64,000 bases of DNA from Nocardioides rubriscoriae. Lineage in GTDB: Bacteria; Actinomycetota; Actinomycetes; Propionibacteriales; Nocardioidaceae. A program made the translations under genes and the position numbers. The notes below the pieces were generated by a model that was not told the origin of the DNA, made no database searches, and saw nothing but the letters and a program-made list of their open reading frames with translations. The stretch spans positions 270,218-334,217 of the forward strand of contig NZ_VIYJ01000009.1 of assembly GCF_008087085.1 (NCBI RefSeq), written 5' to 3'. Shown one piece after another: positions 1 to 7,795 of this stretch. Position 1 is the first letter of the stretch, and every line of letters starts with the position of its first letter.

Positions 1-1006
1 GACCGAGACGCCCGACGCCGGGCCCCGCAACGTCATCATCATCGGATCCGGGCCCACCGGCTACACCGCGGCGGTCTACGCCGCCCGTGCCAGCCTCGAG
101 CCCCTGGTCTTCGAGGGCTCGGTGACCGCCGGTGGCGCGTTGATGAACACCACCGAGGTCGAGAACTTCCCGGGCTTCCGCGACGGCATCATGGGCCCGG
201 CCCTGATGGACGAGGTGCGCGCCCAGGCCGAGCGCTTCGGCGCCGAGCTCATCCCCGACGACGTCGTGGCCGTCGACCTGACCGGTGACGTCAAGGTCGT
301 GCGCACCGCCACCGACACCTACACCGCCCGCGCGGTGATCCTGGCCACCGGCTCGGGCTACCGCAAGCTCGACCTGCCCAACGAGGACGCCCTCTCCGGT
401 CGCGGTGTCTCCTGGTGCGCCACGTGCGACGGCTTCTTCTTCCGCGACCAGCACATCGCGGTCGTCGGCGGCGGCGACTCGGCCATCGAGGAGGCGACCT
501 TCCTGACCCGCTTCGGGTCGAAGGTGTCGCTCATCGTGCGCCGCGACGAGCTGCGGGCCTCCAAGATCATGCAGGAGCGCGCGTTCGCCGACCCCAAGCT
601 CGACATCGTCTGGAACTCCGTGGTCGAGACCATCAACGGCACCGAGAGCCTCGAGTCGGTGACCCTGCGCGACACCGTGACCGGGCAGACCCGCGACCTC
701 GACGCCACCGGCCTGTTCATCGCGATCGGCCACGACCCGCGCTCCGAGCTGTTCAAGGGGCAGGTCGACCTCGACGACAACGGCTACGTCCTCGCGGGTC
801 ACCCCGGCACCTCGACCAACCTGCCCGGCGTGTTCGCCGCCGGCGACCTGGTCGACCACATCTACCGCCAGGCCATCACCGCGGCCGGCACCGGCTGCGC
901 CGCGGCGCTCGACGCCGAGCGCTACCTCGCCGAGCTCGACCACGTCGCCGCCTCGGGGGCCGAGGCCAAGCAGCGCGCCGACGCCGAGGCCGCGCTCGAC
1001 CTGTGA
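1..1006 (+). CDS. trxB: Thioredoxin-disulfide reductase, 5' edge cut
   Basis: This flavoenzyme passes electrons from NADPH through FAD to thioredoxin in the cytoplasm. The frame is open from base 2. Base 1 could be the last base of an ATG, so probably only the start codon is missing (334 residues visible). The FAD dinucleotide motif GSGPTG is at the start, the redox-active CATC pair sits in WCATCDGFFF, the NADPH motif is GGGDSAIEEATFL, and the C-terminal FAD block is GVFAAGDLVD. trxA follows after 65 bp, so the two probably form a redox operon. The family call is secure. Confidence 0.96.
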   Translation, partial: TETPDAGPRNVIIIGSGPTGYTAAVYAARASLEPLVFEGSVTAGGALMNTTEVENFPGFRDGIMGPALMDEVRAQAERFGAELIPDDVVAVDLTGDVKVVRTATDTYTARAVILATGSGYRKLDLPNEDALSGRGVSWCATCDGFFFRDQHIAVVGGGDSAIEEATFLTRFGSKVSLIVRRDELRASKIMQERAFADPKLDIVWNSVVETINGTESLESVTLRDTVTGQTRDLDATGLFIAIGHDPRSELFKGQVDLDDNGYVLAGHPGTSTNLPGVFAAGDLVDHIYRQAITAAGTGCAAALDAERYLAELDHVAASGAEAKQRADAEAALDL

Positions 1007-1071
1007 CCGTGCGGGAACACCTCGGCCCCACCTCGCGTTAACCCACCACACAAACCTCGAAGGGAATTCCC

Positions 1072-1398
1072 GTGGCCAACATCGCAGCCGTCACCGACGC
1101 AGAGTTCGACACCCAGGTCCTGCAGTCCGAGCTCCCCGTGCTCGTCGACTTCTGGGCGGAGTGGTGCGGCCCCTGCCGCCAGGTCGCCCCGATCCTCGAC
1201 GAGATCGCCACGCAGCACGGCGAGAAGATCAAGTTCCTCAAGATGAACGTCGACGAGAACCCCGTCACGCCGTCGTCGTACCGCGTGACCGGCATCCCGA
1301 CCATCAACGTCTACCAGGGCGGCCAGGTCGTGCGCAGCATCGTCGGCGCCCGCCCCAAGGCCGCGCTGCTCAAGGAGCTCGAGGAGTTCACCGGCTGA
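1072..1398 (+). CDS. trxA: Thioredoxin
   Basis: A 108-residue thioredoxin, the usual family length and the substrate of the upstream TrxB. The active site WCGPC has its cysteines at residues 32 and 35, and the cis-proline loop is GIPTIN. The start is GTG, chosen because a GAAGGGA ribosome site lies 7-8 bp upstream. It acts as a general cytoplasmic disulfide reductase, for example for ribonucleotide reductase. A strong hairpin lies downstream, so the trxBA transcript probably ends there. Confidence 0.96.
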   Translation: MANIAAVTDAEFDTQVLQSELPVLVDFWAEWCGPCRQVAPILDEIATQHGEKIKFLKMNVDENPVTPSSYRVTGIPTINVYQGGQVVRSIVGARPKAALLKELEEFTG

Positions 1399-1427
1399 GC
1401 TGGTCCCACGCCCATCCGTGGGCACCG

Positions 1428-1463
1428 GCAGACCCCGGACGCCGTCAGGTGTCCGGGGTCTGC
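1428..1463. terminator. Bidirectional terminator hairpin between trxA and GNAT gene
   Basis: A perfect 13-bp inverted repeat (1428-1440 and 1451-1463, GCAGACCCCGGAC and its complement) with a 10-base loop lies between convergent genes. The right arm enters the last codons of the acetyltransferase. A smaller hairpin (CCCACG/CGTGGG) precedes it at about 1406-1421. There is no U-run, as is common for actinobacterial terminators. Confidence 0.7.
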
Positions 1464-2113
1464 TGCGTCTGGCGCAGGTGGGGCACCGGGGCCGGTGCGG
1501 GCCGCACCGCCCCCACCAACCGCTCCAGGGCGGCCTCGACCTCGTCCTTCCAGGTCAGCGCGGAGCGCAGCTCCATGCGCATGCGCGGTGTCGTGGCGTG
1601 GGGCCGGTGGGTCCGGAAGCCGACGTGGGCCAGGAAGTCGGACGCCACCACGCACCGACCCGGGTGGTCCGTGCGACCGCGGGTGTCGCCGAAGGCCTCG
1701 ACGGCCCGGATGCCGCCCCGCGTGACGAGGTCGGCGGCCATCGACTGCACCAGCATCCGCCCGATCCCCGCCCCGGCGTGGGCGGGCGCGACGTAGGCCA
1801 TCGTCATCAGCACCGCGTCGGCCGACACCGGCGCCGTCGGGTGGCTGGCGGCGCCGGGCACGAACGCCGGCGGGGCGTACGCGACGTAGCCGACCGCGAC
1901 GTCGTCGACGACGGCGACGCGCCCGCACGAGCCCCAGTCGCGCAGGACCCGGGACAGCCAGGCGTCCTTCTCGGCGGCGGCCTCGGCGTCGGTGACCAGA
2001 CGCCCGCGGCGTACGGGGTCGAGCTCCCACCGCACGCACGCGCGACACGGCACGCCGGCGTGCCCCAGGTCGGCGAGGCGGTCGGGGGTGAGCCGCACGA
2101 TCCGGCGGGTCAT
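1445..2113 (-). CDS. GNAT-family N-acetyltransferase
   Basis: A 222-residue protein with a GNAT acetyl-CoA binding segment, seen in AYVAPAHAGAGIGRMLVQSM (beta4-alpha3, pyrophosphate-binding loop). The fold would transfer an acetyl group from acetyl-CoA to an amine, but the substrate cannot be inferred. The N-terminal part contains GVPCRACVRWE, a Cys pair common in actinobacterial relatives near trxA. The start ATG at 2113 gives MTRRIVRLTP. It is transcribed toward trxA and diverges from the aminotransferase 45 bp away. Confidence 0.8.
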   Translation of the reverse strand: MTRRIVRLTPDRLADLGHAGVPCRACVRWELDPVRRGRLVTDAEAAAEKDAWLSRVLRDWGSCGRVAVVDDVAVGYVAYAPPAFVPGAASHPTAPVSADAVLMTMAYVAPAHAGAGIGRMLVQSMAADLVTRGGIRAVEAFGDTRGRTDHPGRCVVASDFLAHVGFRTHRPHATTPRMRMELRSALTWKDEVEAALERLVGAVRPAPAPVPHLRQTQQTPDT

Positions 2114-2158
2114 GAAACCCGAGCGTAGACGACCCCGTCGACCTGTCAGGATGACCCG

Positions 2159-3373
2159 GTGCGCCAGATCCGTCAGAGCAAGAAGCTGCACGACGTACGT
2201 TACGACGTGCGGGGTCCGATCCTGGTCGAGGCCCAGCGTCTCGAGGCCGAGGGTCACCGCATCCTCAAGCTCAACATCGGCAACCCCGCGCCGTTCGGCT
2301 TCGAGGCGCCCGAGGCGATCCTCGCCGACGTGGCCCACCACCTGCCGCACTCGCAGGGCTACAGCGACTCGCGCGGCATCTTCTCGGCCCGCACCGCGGT
2401 CGCGCAGTACTACCAGCAGCGGGGGCTGCGCGAGACCGCCGTCGACGACGTCTTCATCGGCAACGGGGTCTCCGAGCTGATCTCGATGGTGCTGCAGGCC
2501 TTCCTCGACGACGGCAACGAGATCCTGGTGCCCGCGCCCGACTACCCGCTGTGGACGGGTGCGGTCACGCTGTCCGGCGGCACCCCGGTGCACTACCTGT
2601 GCGACGAGGCCAACGGCTGGAACCCAGACCTGGCCGACATCGAGTCCAAGATCACCGAGAACACCCACGGGCTGGTGATCATCAACCCCAACAACCCCAC
2701 GGGCGCGGTCTACAGCAAGGAGATCGTCGACGGCCTGGTCGACATCGCCCGACGCCACGACCTGGTCGTCTTCGCCGACGAGATCTACGAGAAGATCCTG
2801 TTCGACGACGCCGTGCACCACCACGCGGCCGCCTCGGCCGGGTCCGACGTGCTGTGCCTGACGTTCTCGGGGTTGTCGAAGGCCTACCGGGTCTGCGGCT
2901 ACCGCGCCGGCTGGGTGATGATCTCGGGCCCGCAGGAGATCGCCACCGACTTCATCGAGGGCCTCACCCTGATCGCCAACATGCGGATGTGCTCCAACGT
3001 GCCGGCCCAGCACGCCATCCAGACGGCGCTGGGCGGCTACCAGTCGATCAACGAGCTGATCGTCCCCGGCGGCCGCTTCTACGAGCAGAGCATGCTGGCC
3101 CACCGGCTGCTCAACGAGATCCCGGGGGTCTCCTCGGTCAAGCCCAGTGGCGCGCTGTACTGCTTCCCCCGCCTGGACCCCGAGGTCTACGCCATCGAGG
3201 ACGACGAGGCGTTCGTCATCGACCTGCTGCGCGCCAAGAAGATCCTGGTCACCCACGGCACGGGGTTCAACTGGCCGGCCCCCGACCACTTCCGGCTGGT
3301 GACCCTGCCCGACGTCGTGATGCTCGAGGAGGCGATCGGCCGGATCGCCGACTTCCTGGCGACCCGACGCTGA
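2159..3373 (+). CDS. PLP-dependent class I/II aminotransferase, AlaA-like
   Basis: A 404-residue fold-type I aminotransferase. The PLP Schiff-base lysine is Lys241 in SGLSKAYR. The NPNNPTGAVY motif binds the cofactor, and the phosphate-binding Arg lies in YRAGW. Overall it resembles alanine-synthesising AlaA/AspC-like enzymes, which convert pyruvate to alanine with glutamate. The start is a GTG, and a CAGGATG stretch 5-12 bp upstream may serve as ribosome site. The exact amino-acid specificity is not shown by the sequence. Confidence 0.85.
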   Translation: MRQIRQSKKLHDVRYDVRGPILVEAQRLEAEGHRILKLNIGNPAPFGFEAPEAILADVAHHLPHSQGYSDSRGIFSARTAVAQYYQQRGLRETAVDDVFIGNGVSELISMVLQAFLDDGNEILVPAPDYPLWTGAVTLSGGTPVHYLCDEANGWNPDLADIESKITENTHGLVIINPNNPTGAVYSKEIVDGLVDIARRHDLVVFADEIYEKILFDDAVHHHAAASAGSDVLCLTFSGLSKAYRVCGYRAGWVMISGPQEIATDFIEGLTLIANMRMCSNVPAQHAIQTALGGYQSINELIVPGGRFYEQSMLAHRLLNEIPGVSSVKPSGALYCFPRLDPEVYAIEDDEAFVIDLLRAKKILVTHGTGFNWPAPDHFRLVTLPDVVMLEEAIGRIADFLATRR

Positions 3374-3445
3374 CGGCGCGACCCCGCGTCTGTCACCCTC
3401 GGGGTCGACATCCCCGCACCCCCTTGTGTCCCAGGAGTGGCAGCC

Positions 3446-4225
3446 ATGCGTGACATCACCTACCCGCCGATCATCGTCGCGGCCAAGACGGCCTTCCGGC
3501 TGCTCGGCCAGAACTTCCAGATGAGCGGCACCGAGCACGTCCCGCGCACCGGCGGGGTGCTGCTCGCGGTCAACCACATCGGCTACGTCGACTTCATCTA
3601 CGGCGGCCTGGCCGCCAACCCCTCGGGTCGCAAGGTGCGGTTCATGGCCAAGCGCGAGCTCTTCGACCACACGCTGACCGGGCCGCTGATGCGCTCGCTG
3701 CACCACATCGAGGTCGACCGCGGGGCCGGCACCCAGTCGATGCGCACGGCGCTCGAGTACCTGCGCGCCGGCGAGGCCGTCGGCATCTTCCCCGAGGCGA
3801 CCATCTCCCGGTCCTTCGAGCTCAAGGAGTTCAAGAACGGTGCCGTCCGCATCGCCGCGGAGGCGGGGGTCCCGCTGGTGCCGGTGATCCTCTGGGGCAC
3901 CCAGCGGATGATGACCAAGGACCACGAGCGCGACTTCTCGCGCGGCAAGACCATCGCGATCCGGGTCGCGCCGCCCATGTACCCGACCGGCGAGGACCCC
4001 GCCGCCGAGACCGAGGCGTTGCACCGCGTGATGTCGTCGCTGCTCGACGAGACCATCCGGACCTACCCCGCCGAGGAGCAGCCGCTCGGGTCGTGGTGGC
4101 TGCCGGCGTCGTACGGCGGCAGCGCCCCCACCCCGGCCGAGGCCGAGCGTCTCGACGCTGAGGAGAAGCGGGCCCGGGCCGCCAAGCGCGCAGCCCGTCG
4201 GGCCGACAAAGCGTCCGAGGGCTGA
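3446..4225 (+). CDS. 1-acyl-glycerol-3-phosphate acyltransferase-like (PlsC domain)
   Basis: A 259-residue acyltransferase of the PlsC/LPLAT family. The HX4D catalytic motif is NHIGYVD (His44, Asp49) and the substrate-binding block is FPEATISRS. It should acylate lysophosphatidate or a related lysolipid at the membrane. ATG 3446 is preferred over GTG 3437 because AGGAG lies 8 bp upstream of it. The C-terminal tail is a charged Ala/Arg/Glu helix. It converges on parB across a hairpin. Confidence 0.85.
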   Translation: MRDITYPPIIVAAKTAFRLLGQNFQMSGTEHVPRTGGVLLAVNHIGYVDFIYGGLAANPSGRKVRFMAKRELFDHTLTGPLMRSLHHIEVDRGAGTQSMRTALEYLRAGEAVGIFPEATISRSFELKEFKNGAVRIAAEAGVPLVPVILWGTQRMMTKDHERDFSRGKTIAIRVAPPMYPTGEDPAAETEALHRVMSSLLDETIRTYPAEEQPLGSWWLPASYGGSAPTPAEAERLDAEEKRARAAKRAARRADKASEG

Positions 4226-4239
4226 CGTTGAAGATCTAG

Positions 4240-4273
4240 CGCTATGTCGACGTGTCAGTTTGTCGACATAGCG
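4240..4273. terminator. Perfect 12-bp inverted repeat between convergent plsC-like gene and parB
   Basis: CGCTATGTCGAC (4240-4251) is repeated in inverse orientation at 4262-4273 with a 10-base loop. It lies 15 bp after the acyltransferase stop and 3 bp after the parB stop. It is most simply a bidirectional terminator. Its central GTCGAC arms and low G+C make it stand out from its surroundings. Confidence 0.6.
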
Positions 4274-4275
4274 AT

Positions 4276-5316
4276 TCAGATCGGGCGGTCCTCACGGTTG
4301 CGCGGGTCGATGGTGTCGACGATGCGGCGCAGGTCGTCGAGCGAGGCGAACTCGACGGTGATCTTGCCCTTGCGCTGACCCAGGTCGACCTTGACCCGGG
4401 TCTCCAGGCGGTCCGAGAGCCGCTCGGCGAGGTCGACCAGGCCGGGTGCGGTCGGCTTGCGACGTACCTGGCGCGTCGTACGGCCGGCGAGCTCGCCGTC
4501 CGCGACCGCGACGATCTCCTCCAGGCCCCGGACACTGATGCCCTCGGCCACCACCCGCTGCGCCAGGCGGTCCTGGAGGTCGGCGTCCTCGACCGACAAC
4601 AGGCTGCGGGCGTGGCCGGCCGACAACACGCCGGCCGCGACGCGCCGCTGGACGGCAGGGCTCAGGCGCATCAGCCGGATCGTGTTGCTGATCTGCGGCC
4701 GCGAGCGACCGATCCGCGACGCCAGCTCCTCGTGGGTGCACGCGAAGTCCTCGAGGAGCTGCTGGTAGGCCGCAGCCTCCTCGAGCGGGTTGAGCTGGCT
4801 GCGGTGGAGGTTCTCCAGGAGCGCGTCGCGCAGCATGTCGACATCGTCGGTCTGACGCACGATCGCCGGGATGGTGGTCATCCCGGCCTGCTGGGAGGCA
4901 CGCCAGCGCCGCTCCCCCATGATGAGCTCGTACTCGTCGGGTCCGCTCAGGCGCACGACAATGGGCTGGAGGAGACCCACCTCCTTCACGGAGTGGACCA
5001 GCTCGCTCATCGCCTCCTCGTCGAAGACCTGGCGCGGCTGCACGGCGTTGGGCCGGATCTGCTCGATCGGCAGCTCGGCGAAGTAGGCGCCCTCGACCGG
5101 CGCGAGCCCGGCGGCGAGCCCGGAGGGGGCGGAACCGGAGGCGCCTGCGGCGCCGCCCGCGCTGCCCGCGCCGGCGGAGCCGGTTGCCTTGTCGTCCGGG
5201 GCGTCCTGAGCCGGGCCCGCAGCGTCCGGCAGACCGTGCTGCGTCGGCGGCGGTGCGGTGGGGATCAACGACCCCAGACCACGACCCAGACCACGCTTGG
5301 GGGTCGGTGCAGCCAT
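4276..5316 (-). CDS. parB: Chromosome-partitioning protein ParB (CTPase/parS binding)
   Basis: This protein loads at parS sites, spreads as a CTP-dependent clamp and organises origin segregation with ParA. It has 346 residues. An Arg/Gly-rich start (KRGLGRGLGSLIP) is the usual ParA-contact region. The CTP-binding ParB/Srx block contains GERRWRA. The HTH segment is IGRSRPQISNTIRLMRLSP, followed by a C-terminal dimer domain. A Gly/Ala/Ser-rich linker occupies about residues 25-75. The start ATG overlaps the parA stop by 1 bp, so the pair is coupled. Confidence 0.96.
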   Translation of the reverse strand: MAAPTPKRGLGRGLGSLIPTAPPPTQHGLPDAAGPAQDAPDDKATGSAGAGSAGGAAGASGSAPSGLAAGLAPVEGAYFAELPIEQIRPNAVQPRQVFDEEAMSELVHSVKEVGLLQPIVVRLSGPDEYELIMGERRWRASQQAGMTTIPAIVRQTDDVDMLRDALLENLHRSQLNPLEEAAAYQQLLEDFACTHEELASRIGRSRPQISNTIRLMRLSPAVQRRVAAGVLSAGHARSLLSVEDADLQDRLAQRVVAEGISVRGLEEIVAVADGELAGRTTRQVRRKPTAPGLVDLAERLSDRLETRVKVDLGQRKGKITVEFASLDDLRRIVDTIDPRNREDRPI

Positions 5317-6302
5317 CAGCGAGCTCCCTTCGTCGCCATCTCGCGTGCGGCCTCGAAGTAGGACAGCGCACCTGGCGATCCAGGATCGTAGGTCATCACG
5401 GTCTGGCCGTAGGACGGCGCCTCCGACACGCGCACCGACCGCGGGATCGCCGTACGCAGCACCTGGTCGCCGAAGTGGCCCCGCACCTCCTCGGCGACAC
5501 CGGCAGCCAGGCGGGTGCGGGCGTCGTACATCGTCAGCAGGATGGTGGTGACGGCCAGGTCCGGGTTGAGGTGGGCCCGCACCATGTCGACGGTCTCCAG
5601 CAGCTGGCCCAGGCCCTCCAGCGCGTAGTACTCCGCCTGGATCGGGATCATCATCTCGTCACCGGCGACCAGGGCGTTGAGGGTCAGCAGGCCCAGGGAG
5701 GGCGGGCAGTCGATCAGCACGTAGTCGAAGCGGTCCTCGACGTCGGCCGCGTCGGCCGCGTCGGTCACCACGAGGGGGTGGCCGTGGATGGCCTTGCGCA
5801 GCCGGCCCTCACGCGCCACCACACTCACCAGCTCGATCTCGGCGCCGGCGAGGTCGATGGTCGCCGGGACGACGAAGAGGTGCGGCAGGTCCGGGCAGGG
5901 CACCGCGATCTCGGCGAGCGGACGACCCTCCACCAGTCCGTCGTACGTCGAGGGGACCCCGCGGCGGTGCTCGACGCTCAGCGCGGTCGAGGCGTTGCCC
6001 TGGGGGTCGAGGTCGATGACGAGCACCCGCTGTCCGAGCTGGGCGAGCGCCGCGGCGACGTTGACCGTCGTGGTCGTCTTGCCGACCCCGCCCTTCTGGT
6101 TGGCGACCACCATGACCCGGGTCGAGCGCGGCCGGGGCACGACGCCCGCTCGGCCGGGCGTCGTCCGAGTCTGCCGGGCCAGCAGGCTGTGTTGCGCAGC
6201 CCGGGCGAGCGGGGTGGCTTCGGTGTCGTAGGCGTCATCGAGCGACGCCAGGTCCCCTGCGGTGCGGGGGGCGGGGGGGTTCGGTCCCGAGGGGATGGTC
6301 AC
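5316..6302 (-). CDS. parA: Chromosome-partitioning ATPase ParA (Soj)
   Basis: A deviant Walker ATPase of 328 residues that binds the nucleoid and moves ParB-parS complexes. The Walker A motif KGGVGKTT is at residues 70-77, the A' block is VLIDCPPSLGLL, and DLDPQGN follows beta2. The start is GTG and gives a 60-residue disordered N-terminal extension, common in actinobacteria but not certain here. A parS site lies 10 bp upstream of the start codon. Confidence 0.96.
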   Translation of the reverse strand: MTIPSGPNPPAPRTAGDLASLDDAYDTEATPLARAAQHSLLARQTRTTPGRAGVVPRPRSTRVMVVANQKGGVGKTTTTVNVAAALAQLGQRVLVIDLDPQGNASTALSVEHRRGVPSTYDGLVEGRPLAEIAVPCPDLPHLFVVPATIDLAGAEIELVSVVAREGRLRKAIHGHPLVVTDAADAADVEDRFDYVLIDCPPSLGLLTLNALVAGDEMMIPIQAEYYALEGLGQLLETVDMVRAHLNPDLAVTTILLTMYDARTRLAAGVAEEVRGHFGDQVLRTAIPRSVRVSEAPSYGQTVMTYDPGSPGALSYFEAAREMATKGAR

Positions 6303-6311
6303 TGGTCGCTC

Positions 6312-6327
6312 CGTTTCACGTGAAACA
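6312..6327. promoter_or_regulatory. parS: parS site (parA upstream)
   Basis: CGTTTCACGTGAAACA matches the bacterial parS consensus TGTTTCACGTGAAACA at 15 of 16 positions, including the full palindromic core. It lies just upstream of parA. ParB would nucleate here. Confidence 0.92.
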
Positions 6328-6394
6328 TGCAGCAGGGCGCCGGGGGCGTCCCTGCAGGGGTGATAGGCCGGGCTGGGGACAACCTGCTGGAAAC

Positions 6395-6438
6395 TGTGGA
6401 TAACTAGGCATCTCAGGCGGGGGAGTACCGGTGGATAA
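6395..6438. promoter_or_regulatory. DnaA-box-like sites between parA and rsmG
   Basis: TGTGGATAA (6395-6403) matches the DnaA box consensus, and GGTGGATAA (6430-6438) is one base off. A weaker GGGGACAAC precedes them at about 6375. They lie in the parA-rsmG gap next to parS, about 3.7 kb from dnaA, and may help load or regulate DnaA near the origin. Binding is inferred from sequence only. Confidence 0.55.
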
Positions 6439-6467
6439 CTCTGCCCACCCCGCCTCGCAAGGCGCTC

Positions 6468-7208
6468 CTAGCGGCGTCGGCGTCCTTGACGCCCCTGGCC
6501 GGCTGCCTGACGACGTGGCGGCCACCCTACCGACGATGGATCGCCCCACGCGACTCGCACGGCGAACGTCGTCTCGGACAACCGGTCGCGTCCCAGCTCC
6601 AGCACCTCGGGGGTAGCGCAGCCCCAGGCACGCAGCGACGTCCGCGCGGCAGTGATCTCATCGCCGGCACTCACGCCCTTGAGCGCGAGGACGACACCGG
6701 TCGGCGCAGTCAGCGGCATGCACCAGTCGACGAGCTGCGCCATCGACGACACAGCGCGCGAGGTGACCACGTCGAAGCCCGGAGCGACGGCGTCGGATCC
6801 GTGCAGGTCCTCACCACGCGCGCGAATGACGGTCACCTGGTCCAGGCCCAGCTCCTCCACCACCTCCTCGAGGAAGGTGGCGCGCCGCAACAGCGGCTCG
6901 ACGAGTGTCACGCTGAGGTCCGGGCGTGCGATGGCCAGCGGCACGCCGGGCAGTCCGGCACCTGAGCCGATGTCAGCGACCCGGACGCCCGAGGGGACCT
7001 GCTCCTCGAGCACCGCGGAGTTGAGGAGGTGTCGCGACCACAGGCGCGGCGCCTCCCTGGGACCGATCAGACCTCGGAGAACTCCTTCGGACGCCAACAG
7101 GTCGGCGTATCGCTGCGCCAGGTCCAGGCGCTCAGACGGGAACACCCCCCGCGCCTCGTCGGGCGCAGGGGGTGCCGGGGCAGGTGTTTCACGTGAAACG
7201 TCGGCCAT
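6468..7208 (-). CDS. rsmG: 16S rRNA (guanine-527-N7)-methyltransferase RsmG (GidB)
   Basis: This SAM-dependent enzyme methylates G527 of 16S rRNA. It has 246 residues. The SAM-binding loop is DIGSGAGLPGVPLAI, with a further conserved block SRAVSSMAQL. ATG 7208 is chosen because it lies 5 bp after the jag stop; an upstream TTG at 7217 would overlap jag. The N-terminal residues VSRET are encoded by the second parS site, a known overlap in actinobacteria. The C-terminal tail is Arg/Gln/Gly-rich. Confidence 0.93.
   Translation of the reverse strand: MADVSRETPAPAPPAPDEARGVFPSERLDLAQRYADLLASEGVLRGLIGPREAPRLWSRHLLNSAVLEEQVPSGVRVADIGSGAGLPGVPLAIARPDLSVTLVEPLLRRATFLEEVVEELGLDQVTVIRARGEDLHGSDAVAPGFDVVTSRAVSSMAQLVDWCMPLTAPTGVVLALKGVSAGDEITAARTSLRAWGCATPEVLELGRDRLSETTFAVRVAWGDPSSVGWPPRRQAAGQGRQGRRRR
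7185..7200. promoter_or_regulatory. parS: parS site inside rsmG 5' end
   Basis: TGTTTCACGTGAAACG matches the parS consensus at 15 of 16 positions and encodes VSRET of RsmG. It is the second parS within 0.9 kb, so ParB should load strongly between parA and jag. Confidence 0.92.
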
Positions 7209-7213
7209 CGGGG

Positions 7214-7795
7214 TCAATCCGGCAGCACGATGACGAACCGACGCGGCTCGACACCCTCGGACTCCGACGTGAGTCCAGCAGCCGCCACCGCGTCGTGCAC
7301 GACCTTGCGCTCGAACGGCGACATCGGCTCAAGCGACTGCGGGGCACCGGTCTCGCGGGCCCTCGCGATCGTCTCGTTGGCCAGCTCGACCAGCTTGGTC
7401 CGTCGCTCCGCGCGGAAGCCGGAGATGTCCAGCATCAGGCGCGACCGCTCGCCAGTCTCGCGGTAGACCGCGAGCCGTGTGAGCTCCTGCAGGGCCTCGA
7501 GCACCTCGCCGTTGCGACCCACGAGCTGCTGGAGGTCGGCGCCGACGATGGACACGGCAGCACGATCGCCCTCGACGTCCATGTCGAGGTCGCCGTCGAG
7601 GTCGGCGATGTCGAGCAGCTCCTCGAGGTAGTCGGCCGCAATGTCGCCCTCCTGCTCCAGGAGCTCGAGCCGGCTCGTCCGCGCAGAGTCCTCACCCACC
7701 GGTGCCTCGCCGTGCTCGGTTGCCTGCGTGGACACCGTCTGCTCGGTGTCGTCACCGGTCACGCCATCGCCGAGGATGTCTGCGTCCGCACTCAT
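7214..7795 (-). CDS. jag: Jag/KhpB RNA-binding protein (KH-R3H)
   Basis: A 193-residue RNA-binding protein with an acidic N-terminal region (about residues 1-70), a KH-like domain carrying the VGRNGEVLEALQ loop, and a C-terminal R3H domain with the RKVVH signature. The family controls small RNAs and cell elongation in Gram-positives and sits beside yidC. Its start overlaps the yidC stop by 4 bp. rsmG follows after 5 bp. Confidence 0.9.
   Translation of the reverse strand: MSADADILGDGVTGDDTEQTVSTQATEHGEAPVGEDSARTSRLELLEQEGDIAADYLEELLDIADLDGDLDMDVEGDRAAVSIVGADLQQLVGRNGEVLEALQELTRLAVYRETGERSRLMLDISGFRAERRTKLVELANETIARARETGAPQSLEPMSPFERKVVHDAVAAAGLTSESEGVEPRRFVIVLPD

Noticed and set aside
1445..4024. 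An 859-codon minus-strand frame running across the aminotransferase and acyltransferase genes
   Set aside because: Only its last quarter (from 2113) is a real acetyltransferase. The rest is Asp/Gly/Val/Arg-rich antisense, as expected in high-G+C DNA.
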